Of a stretch of 6,229 nucleotides of DNA, positions 1 through 6,094 are shown in pieces. The position numbers and the translations under genes are program-made. How positions within the stretch are numbered: the first letter of the stretch is position 1; the number at the start of each line of letters is the position of its first letter. The stretch is from Sphingomonas sp. CCH9-E2 (GTDB lineage: Bacteria > Pseudomonadota > Alphaproteobacteria > Sphingomonadales > Sphingomonadaceae). The notes below the pieces were generated by a model. The model had not been told where the DNA came from. It saw only the letters and a list, made by a program, of their open reading frames with translations, and ran no database searches. The stretch spans positions 1 through 6,229 of the forward strand of contig NZ_LSJM01000319.1 in NCBI RefSeq assembly GCF_001557215.1, in the 5' to 3' direction.

Positions 1-1029
1 GGCGGCGTGGCCGGCGGCGATGAGGGGCGCGCGCAGGGCCGCGTCTTCGGCGGCGATGGCGTCTTCCTCTTCCTGTGTCAGTTCGCGCTCATAGTTTGCG
101 GTGCCGGGTTCGCCCTCTTCGAAGCCGTCGAAACCGGCGGGGGGCGGGAAGCGGGTGCGCCAGCCGTCATGTTCGTAGCACCACCAGATGGGCGGCGCAG
201 TCGCGTCGCTGTCCGGACGATCCTGACAAGAATCGCGTGTGTCGGGCGGGCTGTCAGGCTCCTCCTCCGGCGGGGCTTCGGATGCGAGCGCGACGAGGCC
301 GATGGCTTCGGCGCGGCGCCATTGTTCGTCGGTCCAGGTGGCGCGGCCGGCGGGGTCGAGGTCGGTGGCGGGGACGGCGGCGCTGGCGTCCACATGGGTG
401 CGCAGCCAGCGATCGGCGCGGGCGAGCGTGCGGATCGGGGCGAGGTCGTCCTCACTCGCCACCCCCGCCGCCCCGAAGCGCGCGGCGAGGAACAGGCCGG
501 CGCGGCCCGGTGCCGCCGAGTGTTCGACCAGATCGAGATATTGTTCGAAGTCCGCCGCGGCGAGCCGCACGGCGGCGGCGTCGGTATCGGTGCAGGCGGC
601 GTCGGCGCGCTTGTCGAGCCGGTTCAGCATCTTCCACGCCAGTTGATTGTCGTAGCGGTGGCGGGTGGTGATGCGGCCATCGTCGCCGGTGACGGATTCA
701 CGCACGCCGTTGAAGGCGCGGTCCATCAATTCGTCGGCTAGGGAGTCGCGGGCGCGCAGCTGAGCCGCCTTCCACCCCAGCGCGAACGCCGCGCCGCGCG
801 CGCTGTCGCGCAGGGCATAGGCGGTCGAGCGCGACATGCCGACGATGGCGCACGCCTTGGTCACATTATGCCCGCGCGCGAGGGCGGTGAGGAAGCGCTT
901 CTGCTTTTCGGGGGTCCAGCCGTCATACCGCTGGGCATCGGGCACGCCGGGTTCGAGTTCGTGGAAGGCGGCGTGGTTGAAGGTGGAGGGATCGTAGGGC
1001 GCCGGTTCTGGCGTGGTGAAAGCGTTCAT
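1..1029 (-). CDS. Helix-turn-helix DNA-binding protein of unknown function, C-terminus cut by the window edge
   Basis: The frame is open from an ATG at 1029 to the first base of the window, giving 343 residues without a stop; the C-terminus lies outside. Residues 36-78 form a helix-turn-helix: a first helix around WTPEKQKRFLTAL, then a turn and recognition helix around VTKACAIVGMSRSTAYALR. The following basic and hydrophobic stretch (79-110) resembles the HTH region of phage small-terminase-like or recombinase-like proteins. Residues 250-280 are an acidic, proline-rich linker (APPEEEPDSPPD), followed by an aromatic block (IWWCYEHDGWRTRFPPP, 281-297) and an acidic tail. No signal peptide or membrane segment is seen. 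The ATG has AAGGA at a 9-10-nt spacing. GC-rich codon use matches the chromosome. An SOS box and an SD-masking hairpin lie upstream, so DNA-damage control is likely. The function is not recognised; a phage-derived regulator or terminase-like relic is possible. Open antisense frames over this gene are shadows. Confidence 0.82.
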   Translation of the reverse strand, partial: MNAFTTPEPAPYDPSTFNHAAFHELEPGVPDAQRYDGWTPEKQKRFLTALARGHNVTKACAIVGMSRSTAYALRDSARGAAFALGWKAAQLRARDSLADELMDRAFNGVRESVTGDDGRITTRHRYDNQLAWKMLNRLDKRADAACTDTDAAAVRLAAADFEQYLDLVEHSAAPGRAGLFLAARFGAAGVASEDDLAPIRTLARADRWLRTHVDASAAVPATDLDPAGRATWTDEQWRRAEAIGLVALASEAPPEEEPDSPPDTRDSCQDRPDSDATAPPIWWCYEHDGWRTRFPPPAGFDGFEEGEPGTANYERELTQEEEDAIAAEDAALRAPLIAAGHAA

Positions 1030-1036
1030 GTCCGCA

Positions 1037-1065
1037 GGTCCTTTGCTGATGGGATGCAGAGGACC
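1037..1065 (-). promoter_or_regulatory. Leader hairpin that masks the ribosome binding site of the HTH gene
   Basis: On the transcript of the HTH gene, GGUCCU (1065-1060) pairs perfectly with AGGACC (1042-1037). After one C-A mismatch the stem continues with UGC/GCA, closing a 9-nt loop. The AGGA part of the Shine-Dalgarno sequence AAGGA sits in the 3' arm, 8-11 nt before the ATG at 1029, so folding would hide it. The pairing is seen directly; a regulatory role (translation control, or coupling to an upstream start) is inference. A 6-bp arm can also arise by chance. Confidence 0.4.
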
Positions 1066-1087
1066 GGTTAGGTATGCCGGAACGGGG

Positions 1088-1116
1088 GCTGTAGGAAAGT
1101 TCTATTTTTGTTCTAA
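1088..1116 (-). promoter_or_regulatory. Weak candidate promoter of the HTH gene, overlapping the SOS box
   Basis: Reading leftward, TTAGAA (1116-1111) and TACAGC (1093-1088) stand 17 nt apart. Each matches only 3 of 6 positions of the sigma-70 consensus. The spacing is right, and the start point would fall near 1081, giving a leader of about 50 nt that contains the hairpin. The SOS box would cover the -35 box and most of the spacer, which is where a LexA repressor would act. The call depends mostly on position, not on match quality. Confidence 0.25.
1099..1113 (-). promoter_or_regulatory. LexA (SOS) box, GTTC-N7-GTTC
   Basis: The plus strand reads GTTC TATTTTT GTTC, two exact half-sites separated by exactly 7 nt; on the coding strand of the HTH gene it reads GAAC-N7-GAAC. 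This direct repeat is the established LexA target of Alphaproteobacteria (known from Rhodobacter, Caulobacter and rhizobia), and the T-rich spacer is typical. The site ends 69 nt before the HTH ATG, and no credible gene is read rightward from it. The HTH gene is therefore the probable target: repressed by LexA and switched on by DNA damage. Confidence 0.7.
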
Positions 1117-1141
1117 TGCTGCATTGAGAGGGAGGCTGGTT

Positions 1142-1168
1142 CGCGCAGAGATCGCGGAGGCGCAGAGA
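1142..1168. repeat. CGCAGAG-type intergenic repeat relic
   Basis: The segment holds CGCAGAG at 1144-1150, CGGAGG at 1155-1160 and CGCAGAG again at 1161-1167, a degenerate run of a 7-9-nt unit. A related run (CGCAGAG, CCTCTGCGC, CCTCTGC) appears on both strands at 5600-5638. Similar CGCAGAGG-rich intergenic stretches are common in sphingomonad genomes to my knowledge. No function is evident. Confidence 0.35.
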
Positions 1169-1169
1169 G

Positions 1170-1191
1170 CGCTGGCCGCGCAGCGCCAGCG
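1170..1191. other. Stem-loop downstream of the GmrSD-like gene
   Basis: CGCTGGC (1170-1176) pairs with GCCAGCG (1185-1191) across an 8-nt loop. It lies 67-88 nt beyond the stop codon of the restriction gene and could end its transcript, but no T-run follows on the minus strand, so a classic intrinsic terminator is not supported. The rest of 1030-1257 holds only the SOS box, the leader hairpin and the CGCAGAG repeat; I see no gene there. Confidence 0.3.
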
Positions 1192-1257
1192 GTGCGGTGG
1201 AATGGCGACGCGCGCTGCCTGACCACCCACCTCACTAAAAATGTGCCCGAGTTATTT

Positions 1258-3129
1258 CTAAGTATTTCTCGGCCAGATGATTAGAGCTTTGTCGAACAAC
1301 CACTTACCTCGCTCGACGATCGCTTCATCATCCCATGTTTCGACGTTCGCAAGAGCAAGATTTATCGGCAACAACGAATGTTTCAAAAGCTCAGGCCGCT
1401 TGATACTCCACGGCGAATTTGAAACCGAGGAATTGAGCCCGCTGGTAAGAATCGTTAAATTGCCCATCGTCTGAATCAGTTGATTCCGCCGGCGCGTTTC
1501 GACCGCACGAGCGTCATTCTCCTCAGCCTCCCATAGCTCAGCGTATGTCATCCCACTGGCACCGGACGAAAGAGGCCAATGAGCCTCCCAACTCTGTGGC
1601 ATTATATGCTCGACTGTGAGCTCTCCGTCCACATTTAGGCTCTCGGTTTTTGACGACCGAACGTGTTCACTGATCCTATTCAGGATGTAACACAGCCGTA
1701 CGTTGTTCAGGCGGCGATAAATGTCTGCTGAAATCCAAGCTTCGCCAAAAATCTGATCCGTGGGCCATTCCGCAGATTCGCCCCGCAATCCAGTAAAGTA
1801 AGCGAGTACCTGAGAATGAGATACAACGCTGGATTGAAGATACCTCACTAATGACAGGAAAACTCTGTTCAGATTTTTATTGGTCAAACCACATACGGCG
1901 CGACGAATAATGTAGCTTTCTATTACATCACAAATTGATGCCAGTTCATTTTCATTTGCATCGGATGCCAATAAATAGAGAAGTAAAGGGTATGCGGTAC
2001 CAATGTCGAATGCAGATAGGGTTCTCGCGACACTAGAATATGGCCTATCAGATTCAACTTCTAGCAATTCGCGAAAATACCCCCTAAATTCCTGGAGCGA
2101 ATTTAACTCATCCTCGACGCTCGAAAAGGGAGATTTTTTTTCGATCCAATGCCGATATTCAGCATATAAATGCTTTATCGGTATATCGATCGCTTGCTTG
2201 CTCGCAAGATAATGCTGCATAAAAAGATCGCTACGCGGTCTATTAATGCGGCCCTGACTGACGGTTGTCCGCCAAAATTCATCGTCAAATGGCTCCCAAT
2301 ATTTATTGTAGAGCTCATCCTGGGACTCTTCCTGTCGAGCTGCGCGCAAGAAAATGTAGTTTCTCAAAAGGTCTGCCGGCAGTAGCGGCTCCCCGCGTGC
2401 GTTTAGCGTTTCGAAAATGACCTGCGCGTCATCGCCAGGCTCCAGATCAATAGAGACTACTAAAAGCGCGTTCCTAAGCGCTTGCAAGCACGTCTCCAGC
2501 CGCTCTTCGATAGCAAAATCAGATGCCAAAGGAGGCTCCGATTCTGACCCGACGAAAAAGTCATGAAGCTCAGCGTAAAAGAATAGATAAGCATCCACGA
2601 TGCGCGGACGTGGATCGGGCTTACGAGCCCATTTCTTCCATGTCAGCGGGTAGATTTTTTTCAACTGCTCGACGCCTCCGGCGGTCACAGCTGCCCGGAA
2701 AGGGTCGCGATCCAACTTTGTGGGCCAGACTTTGAACTTATCCACGTTGGGATCTGGCATCATCCCCTTATTTAAGGTAAAGTTCTCACACTCGCTTGCC
2801 AACGCCTCGGCACCGACCGATCTACAAAAATCCCGAAACGCCGCAATAAAAACTTGAAGCGTGGTCAGCCTTTGCTGACCGTCGATAACCATCCGACGTT
2901 CAACGTGCGTAATGGGAACTTGCTTTTGGTCAAGAACGATAGCGCCGAGGAAATGTACCGGCGCATCCATTCTGCCTTCAAGAAACTCCGAAAATTTTCG
3001 AACGATATCTTCCCATAGCGGCCGCCATTGCAAGTCTTCGGACCAAACATACTGGCGCTGAAAAAGGGGAACCTCTAGTCGCATCTTTTTCTCGAAAAGC
3101 TGCAACAGCGGTACTGCGTTTGCTTTCAT
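1258..3129 (-). CDS. GmrSD-like (DUF262-DUF1524) modification-dependent restriction endonuclease
   Basis: The 623-residue protein has both halves of the GmrSD family. The N-terminal DUF262 (ParB/sulfiredoxin-like nucleotidase fold) shows FQRQYVW (23-29), the signature IDGQQRLTT (82-90), and VIFETLNARGEPL (237-249) followed by DLLRN. The middle has YIIRRAVCG (406-413). The C-terminal DUF1524 is a His-Me/HNH-type nuclease with EHIMPQ (507-512, candidate catalytic His508) and GNLTIL (556-561) followed by LN and SNSPWSIK. Both active-site regions look intact and the length is usual. The family cuts phage DNA with modified bases, for example glucosylated cytosine; BrxU and SspE are relatives with other modification rules, so the substrate is unknown. 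I chose the ATG at 3129 (MKANAVPLLQLF is the usual family start, with GGGGGGAAC just upstream) over a GTG five codons earlier at 3144. No methylase or partner gene is nearby. A counted 60-nt line has 40% GC against 68% in the dehydrogenase gene, pointing to transfer. Confidence 0.93.
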   Translation of the reverse strand: MKANAVPLLQLFEKKMRLEVPLFQRQYVWSEDLQWRPLWEDIVRKFSEFLEGRMDAPVHFLGAIVLDQKQVPITHVERRMVIDGQQRLTTLQVFIAAFRDFCRSVGAEALASECENFTLNKGMMPDPNVDKFKVWPTKLDRDPFRAAVTAGGVEQLKKIYPLTWKKWARKPDPRPRIVDAYLFFYAELHDFFVGSESEPPLASDFAIEERLETCLQALRNALLVVSIDLEPGDDAQVIFETLNARGEPLLPADLLRNYIFLRAARQEESQDELYNKYWEPFDDEFWRTTVSQGRINRPRSDLFMQHYLASKQAIDIPIKHLYAEYRHWIEKKSPFSSVEDELNSLQEFRGYFRELLEVESDRPYSSVARTLSAFDIGTAYPLLLYLLASDANENELASICDVIESYIIRRAVCGLTNKNLNRVFLSLVRYLQSSVVSHSQVLAYFTGLRGESAEWPTDQIFGEAWISADIYRRLNNVRLCYILNRISEHVRSSKTESLNVDGELTVEHIMPQSWEAHWPLSSGASGMTYAELWEAEENDARAVETRRRNQLIQTMGNLTILTSGLNSSVSNSPWSIKRPELLKHSLLPINLALANVETWDDEAIVERGKWLFDKALIIWPRNT

Positions 3130-3154
3130 GTTCCCCCCGTGCACGACCTGCGGT

Positions 3155-3177
3155 GCAGCGGGAAGTTTTCCCGCTGC
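3155..3177 (-). promoter_or_regulatory. Perfect 10-bp inverted repeat in front of the GmrSD-like gene
   Basis: GCAGCGGGAA (3155-3164) and TTCCCGCTGC (3168-3177) are perfect complements around a 3-nt loop. The repeat ends 25 nt before the preferred ATG at 3129. In RNA it is a strong hairpin; in DNA it could bind a dimeric repressor. No T-run follows on the minus strand, so it does not look like an intrinsic terminator for the upstream dehydrogenase operon. The rest of 3130-3311 holds no gene. A poor promoter-like pair (TTGCGC, 17 nt, AAGATA, near 3240-3212) is too weak to call. Confidence 0.45.
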
Positions 3178-3311
3178 CGGACTGGCAAGTCACCGCCAAT
3201 TCCGTCTGTATCTTGGCCTACCTCAACGCAAGCGCAAGATATTTTCGTTTTCGCAGTTGCAGGCCCCCGCACTCATGCGCCCCGGCGTTAGACAAGGAGA
3301 GGTGCTCGACC

Positions 3312-5111
3312 TCAAACCCCAAACGCCTCCACCGGCAGCGCCATGATCGTCTCCGCGCCGCTTTCGATCTTGCGGCGGAGCGCGCCGGCGTTGGGCATGA
3401 TGCGGTCGGCGTAGAAGCGGGCGGTGACCAGCTTGGCTTCGTAGAAGGCCTTGTCGTCATCGCCTTCGGCCAGTGCCGCGACAGCCGCGTCGGCCATGCG
3501 GAGCCACATCAGGCCGATCGCGACGGTGCCCATCAGCTCCATGTAGCTGTATGCGCCGGCGCCGACCTGGTTGGGGTCCTTCATGCCGTTGGCCATGAAC
3601 CACATGGTCGCGGCCTGTAGCTGGCCATTGGCCTTTTCGAGCGCTTCGGCGAGGTGGGTCAGTTCGGGCTTGGCCTTGGCCGCGGCGACCTCTTCGGCGA
3701 CGATGCGGAACAGGGTCTGGACCGCGCGGCCGCCATTCTGGGCGAGCTTGCGGCCGACCAGGTCCATCGCCTGCACGCCGTTGGTGCCTTCATAGATCAT
3801 CGCGATACGGGCATCGCGGACGTACTGCTCCATGCCCCATTCGGCGATGTAGCCATGGCCGCCATAAACCTGCTGGCTGTCGGTCGCGATGCGGTAGCCG
3901 GCGTCGGTGCCGACGCCCTTGATCACGGGGGTGAGCAGGCCGATCAGGTCGTCGGCGAGCTGACGCTCCTCCTCGCTCGCCGCCTTGTGCGCCAGGTCGA
4001 CCTGGAGGCCGCCCCACAGGCACAGGGCGCGCAGCCCCTCGGTCATCGCCTTGGCCTCCATCAGCATGCGGCGGACATCGGGGTGGACGAAGAGGGTGTC
4101 GGCCTTTTCCTGTGGCTCGGCGGGGCCGGTGAGCGCGCGGCCCTGACGCCGGTCGTGCGCGTATTGCACGGCGTTCTGGTAGGCGACTTCGCCGATGCCG
4201 AGGCCCTGAAGGCCGACGCCGAGGCGGGCGGCGTTCATCATGATGAACATGGCGGCGAGGCCCTTCATCTCTTCGCCAACGAGCCAGCCGGTCGCGCCGT
4301 CATAGTTCATGACGCAGGTCGAGTTGGCGTGGATGCCCATCTTGTGCTCGATCGAGCCGCAGGAGACGGCGTTGCGCGCGCCGAGGCTGCCATCGTCGTT
4401 GACGATGAACTTGGGCACGACGAACAGGCTGATGCCCTTGCTGCTCTCCGGCGCGCCGGGCGTCTTGGCGAGGACGAGGTGGATGATGTTACTGGTGAGG
4501 TCATGCTCGCCGGAGGAGATGAAGATCTTCGTCCCCGTGATCGACCAGCTGCCGTCGGCATTGGGGGTGGCGCGGGTCTTGATGAGGCCGAGATCGGTGC
4601 CGCAATGCGGTTCGGTCAGGTTCATCGTGCCGCCCCATTCGCCGCTGACCATGCGGGGGACGTATTTCTCCTGCTGCTCCGGGCTGCCCTTGGCGAGCAG
4701 CGCCTCGATCGCGCCGTGGGTCAGGCCGGGGTACATGGCGAAGGCCATGTTGGCGGAGATCAAATATTCCTGAAACGCGGTGGAGACGACGTGGGGCATG
4801 CCCTGGCCGCCGAACTGCTCCGGCGCGCTGAGGGTGCCCCAGCCGGATTCGACGAACTGGTTGTAGGCTTCCTTGAAGCCGTCGGGCGTGGTGACGCTGC
4901 CGTCCGGGTGGCGGGTGCAGCCCTGCTGGTCGCCGCTATGGTTGATCGGGAACAGGACCTCGGCGACGAACTTGCCGCCCTCTTCGAGCACCGCGGTGAC
5001 GGTGTCGGGGGTCGCGTTGGCGAAACCGGGGAGGTTGGCGTAGCGGTCGATCTTGAGCACGCGATCGAGCACGAAGCGGGTGTCGCGGACGGGGGGATTG
5101 TAGCGGGGCAT
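3312..5111 (-). CDS. Acyl-CoA dehydrogenase, long form with extra C-terminal domain
   Basis: This flavoprotein introduces the alpha-beta double bond in an acyl-CoA, passing electrons to ETF, the first step of beta-oxidation. The 599 residues (ordinary members have about 380-400) show a short N-terminal extension (2-34), the helical N-domain (about 80-157), the beta middle domain beginning at MNLTEPHCGTDLG (163-175), the helical C-domain with QVYGGHGYI (414-422), and a further C-terminal helical domain (about 468-592). The probable catalytic base is Glu441 in IYEGTNGVQAMDLVGRKL. This layout matches the group that includes DmdC (3-methylmercaptopropionyl-CoA dehydrogenase) and many proteins of unknown substrate, so DmdC itself is not assigned. 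The ATG at 5111 has AGGA with a 7-nt spacing. The gene follows the MerR regulator after 15 nt and is almost surely in its operon. Thiolase and hydroxyacyl-CoA dehydrogenase genes, frequent partners, are absent downstream, where the restriction gene sits instead. A 642-codon antisense open frame is a GC-rich shadow. Confidence 0.95.
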   Translation of the reverse strand: MPRYNPPVRDTRFVLDRVLKIDRYANLPGFANATPDTVTAVLEEGGKFVAEVLFPINHSGDQQGCTRHPDGSVTTPDGFKEAYNQFVESGWGTLSAPEQFGGQGMPHVVSTAFQEYLISANMAFAMYPGLTHGAIEALLAKGSPEQQEKYVPRMVSGEWGGTMNLTEPHCGTDLGLIKTRATPNADGSWSITGTKIFISSGEHDLTSNIIHLVLAKTPGAPESSKGISLFVVPKFIVNDDGSLGARNAVSCGSIEHKMGIHANSTCVMNYDGATGWLVGEEMKGLAAMFIMMNAARLGVGLQGLGIGEVAYQNAVQYAHDRRQGRALTGPAEPQEKADTLFVHPDVRRMLMEAKAMTEGLRALCLWGGLQVDLAHKAASEEERQLADDLIGLLTPVIKGVGTDAGYRIATDSQQVYGGHGYIAEWGMEQYVRDARIAMIYEGTNGVQAMDLVGRKLAQNGGRAVQTLFRIVAEEVAAAKAKPELTHLAEALEKANGQLQAATMWFMANGMKDPNQVGAGAYSYMELMGTVAIGLMWLRMADAAVAALAEGDDDKAFYEAKLVTARFYADRIMPNAGALRRKIESGAETIMALPVEAFGV

Positions 5112-5126
5112 CTCTCTATCCTGTTC

Positions 5127-5558
5127 TTATTTGATCGGTGCGGCGCGGCCTTCGAGGACCGCGATGAAATCGTCGAGTTCGGCAATCGCGGCGTCGATAT
5201 CGACCTTTTGCCGTTCCAGCAGCGCGATGCGCGCGCGGCATTTGTCGAGCGTGACCTGATGCTGGGTGCGGCGTTCGTCGCCGACATCGTAGAGGTCGAT
5301 CATCTCGCGAATTTCGGCGAGGCTGAAGCCGACCCGCTTGCCGCGCAGGATCCAGGCGAGCCGGGCGCGGTCGCGGTGCGAGTAGATGCGCTGGAGCCCG
5401 CGGCGCTCGGGGCTGATCAGCCCTTCATCCTCGTAGAAGCGCAGCGCGCGTGCGGTCACCTCGAACTCGGCGCACAGGTCCGAGATCGAGAAACTCTCCT
5501 TGTCCGGCCGCGCTTCGATCGGGGCGAAGCTGGCGACGGCTTTCAGTTTCGTTGCCAT
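5127..5558 (-). CDS. MerR-family transcriptional regulator (LiuR-like)
   Basis: The 143-residue protein has a winged helix-turn-helix at 23-61 (FSISDLCAEFEVTARALRFY, then EDEGLISPERRG and QRIYSHRD), a second helical pair around KRVGFSLAEIREMIDLY (75-90), and a dimerising coiled coil at about 99-138. It has only Cys29 and Cys107 and no metal-binding cysteine pair, so it is not a mercury or copper sensor. MerR regulators of this form (LiuR group) commonly sit beside acyl-CoA catabolic genes and bind ACGT-containing palindromes; a perfect one lies upstream. I chose the ATG at 5558. A TTG 12 codons earlier (5594) would put the operator and the -35 and -10 boxes inside the gene and is less likely. 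No Shine-Dalgarno sequence precedes the ATG, in keeping with a leaderless transcript. The ligand is not known from sequence. Confidence 0.93.
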   Translation of the reverse strand: MATKLKAVASFAPIEARPDKESFSISDLCAEFEVTARALRFYEDEGLISPERRGLQRIYSHRDRARLAWILRGKRVGFSLAEIREMIDLYDVGDERRTQHQVTLDKCRARIALLERQKVDIDAAIAELDDFIAVLEGRAAPIK

Positions 5559-5565
5559 GCGGGCG

Positions 5566-5594
5566 AATTTAGTCGCGGTTGACGTTAACGTCAA
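5566..5594 (-). promoter_or_regulatory. Sigma-70 promoter of the MerR/acyl-CoA dehydrogenase operon
   Basis: Reading leftward, TTGACG (5594-5589, 5 of 6 consensus) and TAAATT (5571-5566, 4 of 6) are 17 nt apart, the optimal spacing. Only 7 nt separate the -10 box from the MerR ATG at 5558, so transcription should begin at or within a base or two of the A of ATG, giving a leaderless mRNA. Confidence 0.65.
5579..5594. promoter_or_regulatory. Perfect 16-bp palindromic operator, probably bound by the MerR regulator
   Basis: TTGACGTTAACGTCAA is identical to its own reverse complement over all 16 bases and includes the -35 box. It resembles the ACGT-centred palindromes described for LiuR-type MerR regulators of fatty-acid and branched-chain amino-acid breakdown in proteobacteria. 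Overlap with the -35 box and spacer suggests autorepression together with the dehydrogenase. The stop codon of the upstream lipoprotein gene (TGA, 5593-5591) lies inside it. No second copy is present in the window. Confidence 0.75.
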
Positions 5595-6094
5595 CTACCG
5601 CAGAGACGGACTCCCTCTGCGCTTCTGAGTGCCTCTGCTTCTGCCGCCGATTCACTCAGGCGTTCGACTTCCAGCGCCGCGAACGACGCACGCGGGCCAC
5701 ACAGTTTCGCGCAGGCGTCGGGGACGTTGGCGGGGAAGGTGATGCGGTCGCCGTCGAACTTGGCGTCGAAGCTGCAGGTTTCGCCGTTGCGCCCCTTGAA
5801 CTCGATCGCGAGGGTGGAGCCGGAGCGGGCGGCGGTGCCGCGGCCGGTGCAGCTGACCTTGTCGCCATAATCGACGAACGCGCCGACGCGATAAGCAGTG
5901 CCGTCGGGCACGACGCACAGCCGGTCGGTGTCGCGGGCATAGAGGCCGGTGACGTCGCTCGCCTTGGGATCGCGGACGAGGCCGCGCTCGATCGCGGCGG
6001 ATTCGAGGCTGGGCGGCGTGGGCGATGCGCCAGGCTGCGGCGCGCCGCCCGAGCAGGCGGCGAGGAGGAGGGTGGCGAGGATCGCGGAATTCCT
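5591..6094 (-). CDS. Small cysteine-rich lipoprotein of unknown function, start codon unclear
   Basis: A lipobox is visible: RNSAILATLLLAAC then SGG, with the lipidated Cys at 6055-6053. After it come a Pro/Ala/Ser linker (APQPGASPTPPSLES) and a compact domain of about 120 residues containing GLYARDTDRLCVVPDG, FVDYGDKVSC, EFKGRNGETCSF and FPANVPDACAKLC. Six cysteines besides the lipid one suggest disulfides in the periplasm. No ATG, GTG or TTG occurs in this frame between the lipobox and the right edge, and the frame stays open to 6229 through the palindromic repeat. The end given marks the first residue of a plausible signal peptide, not a proven start. An internal GTG at 5911 would drop the signal peptide and is unlikely to be the true start. 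An ATC at 6082-6080 stands 8 nt after GGAGG, but using it is speculative. The product family is not recognised. The stop overlaps the next operator. Confidence 0.7.
   Translation of the reverse strand, partial: RNSAILATLLLAACSGGAPQPGASPTPPSLESAAIERGLVRDPKASDVTGLYARDTDRLCVVPDGTAYRVGAFVDYGDKVSCTGRGTAARSGSTLAIEFKGRNGETCSFDAKFDGDRITFPANVPDACAKLCGPRASFAALEVERLSESAAEAEALRSAEGVRLCGS

Noticed and set aside
7..741. 244-codon open frame on the plus strand at the left edge
   Set aside because: It lies antisense to the HTH gene, and its Gly/Ala-rich product shows no domain. The minus-strand frame is open over all 343 codons and has a structured N-terminus.
1013..1222. Short plus-strand frame across the SOS box and CGCAGAG repeat
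   Set aside because: It has no ribosome binding site or recognisable sequence, and it overlaps the start of the HTH gene and regulatory DNA.
3155..3177. Intrinsic terminator of the dehydrogenase operon
   Set aside because: The stem is strong, but no T-run follows on the minus strand (the next bases read ACCGCAGG), so only a general hairpin/operator is called.
1213..3300. Flanking direct repeats or a tRNA attachment site bounding the AT-rich segment
   Set aside because: I looked at both edges and found no convincing repeat pair, tRNA fragment or integrase, so the way the segment entered is not shown.
1258..3311. A multi-gene defence system (methylase, BREX, phosphorothioate or retron partners) around the GmrSD-like gene
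   Set aside because: The neighbours within the window are a fatty-acid operon and an HTH gene with its own promoter region; no partner gene is present.
3654..5582. 642-codon open frame on the plus strand, antisense to the acyl-CoA dehydrogenase and MerR genes
   Set aside because: It is a shadow produced by GC-rich codon use on the other strand. The product is Ala/Gly/Asp-rich with no recognisable domain, while the minus-strand proteins have clear family motifs.
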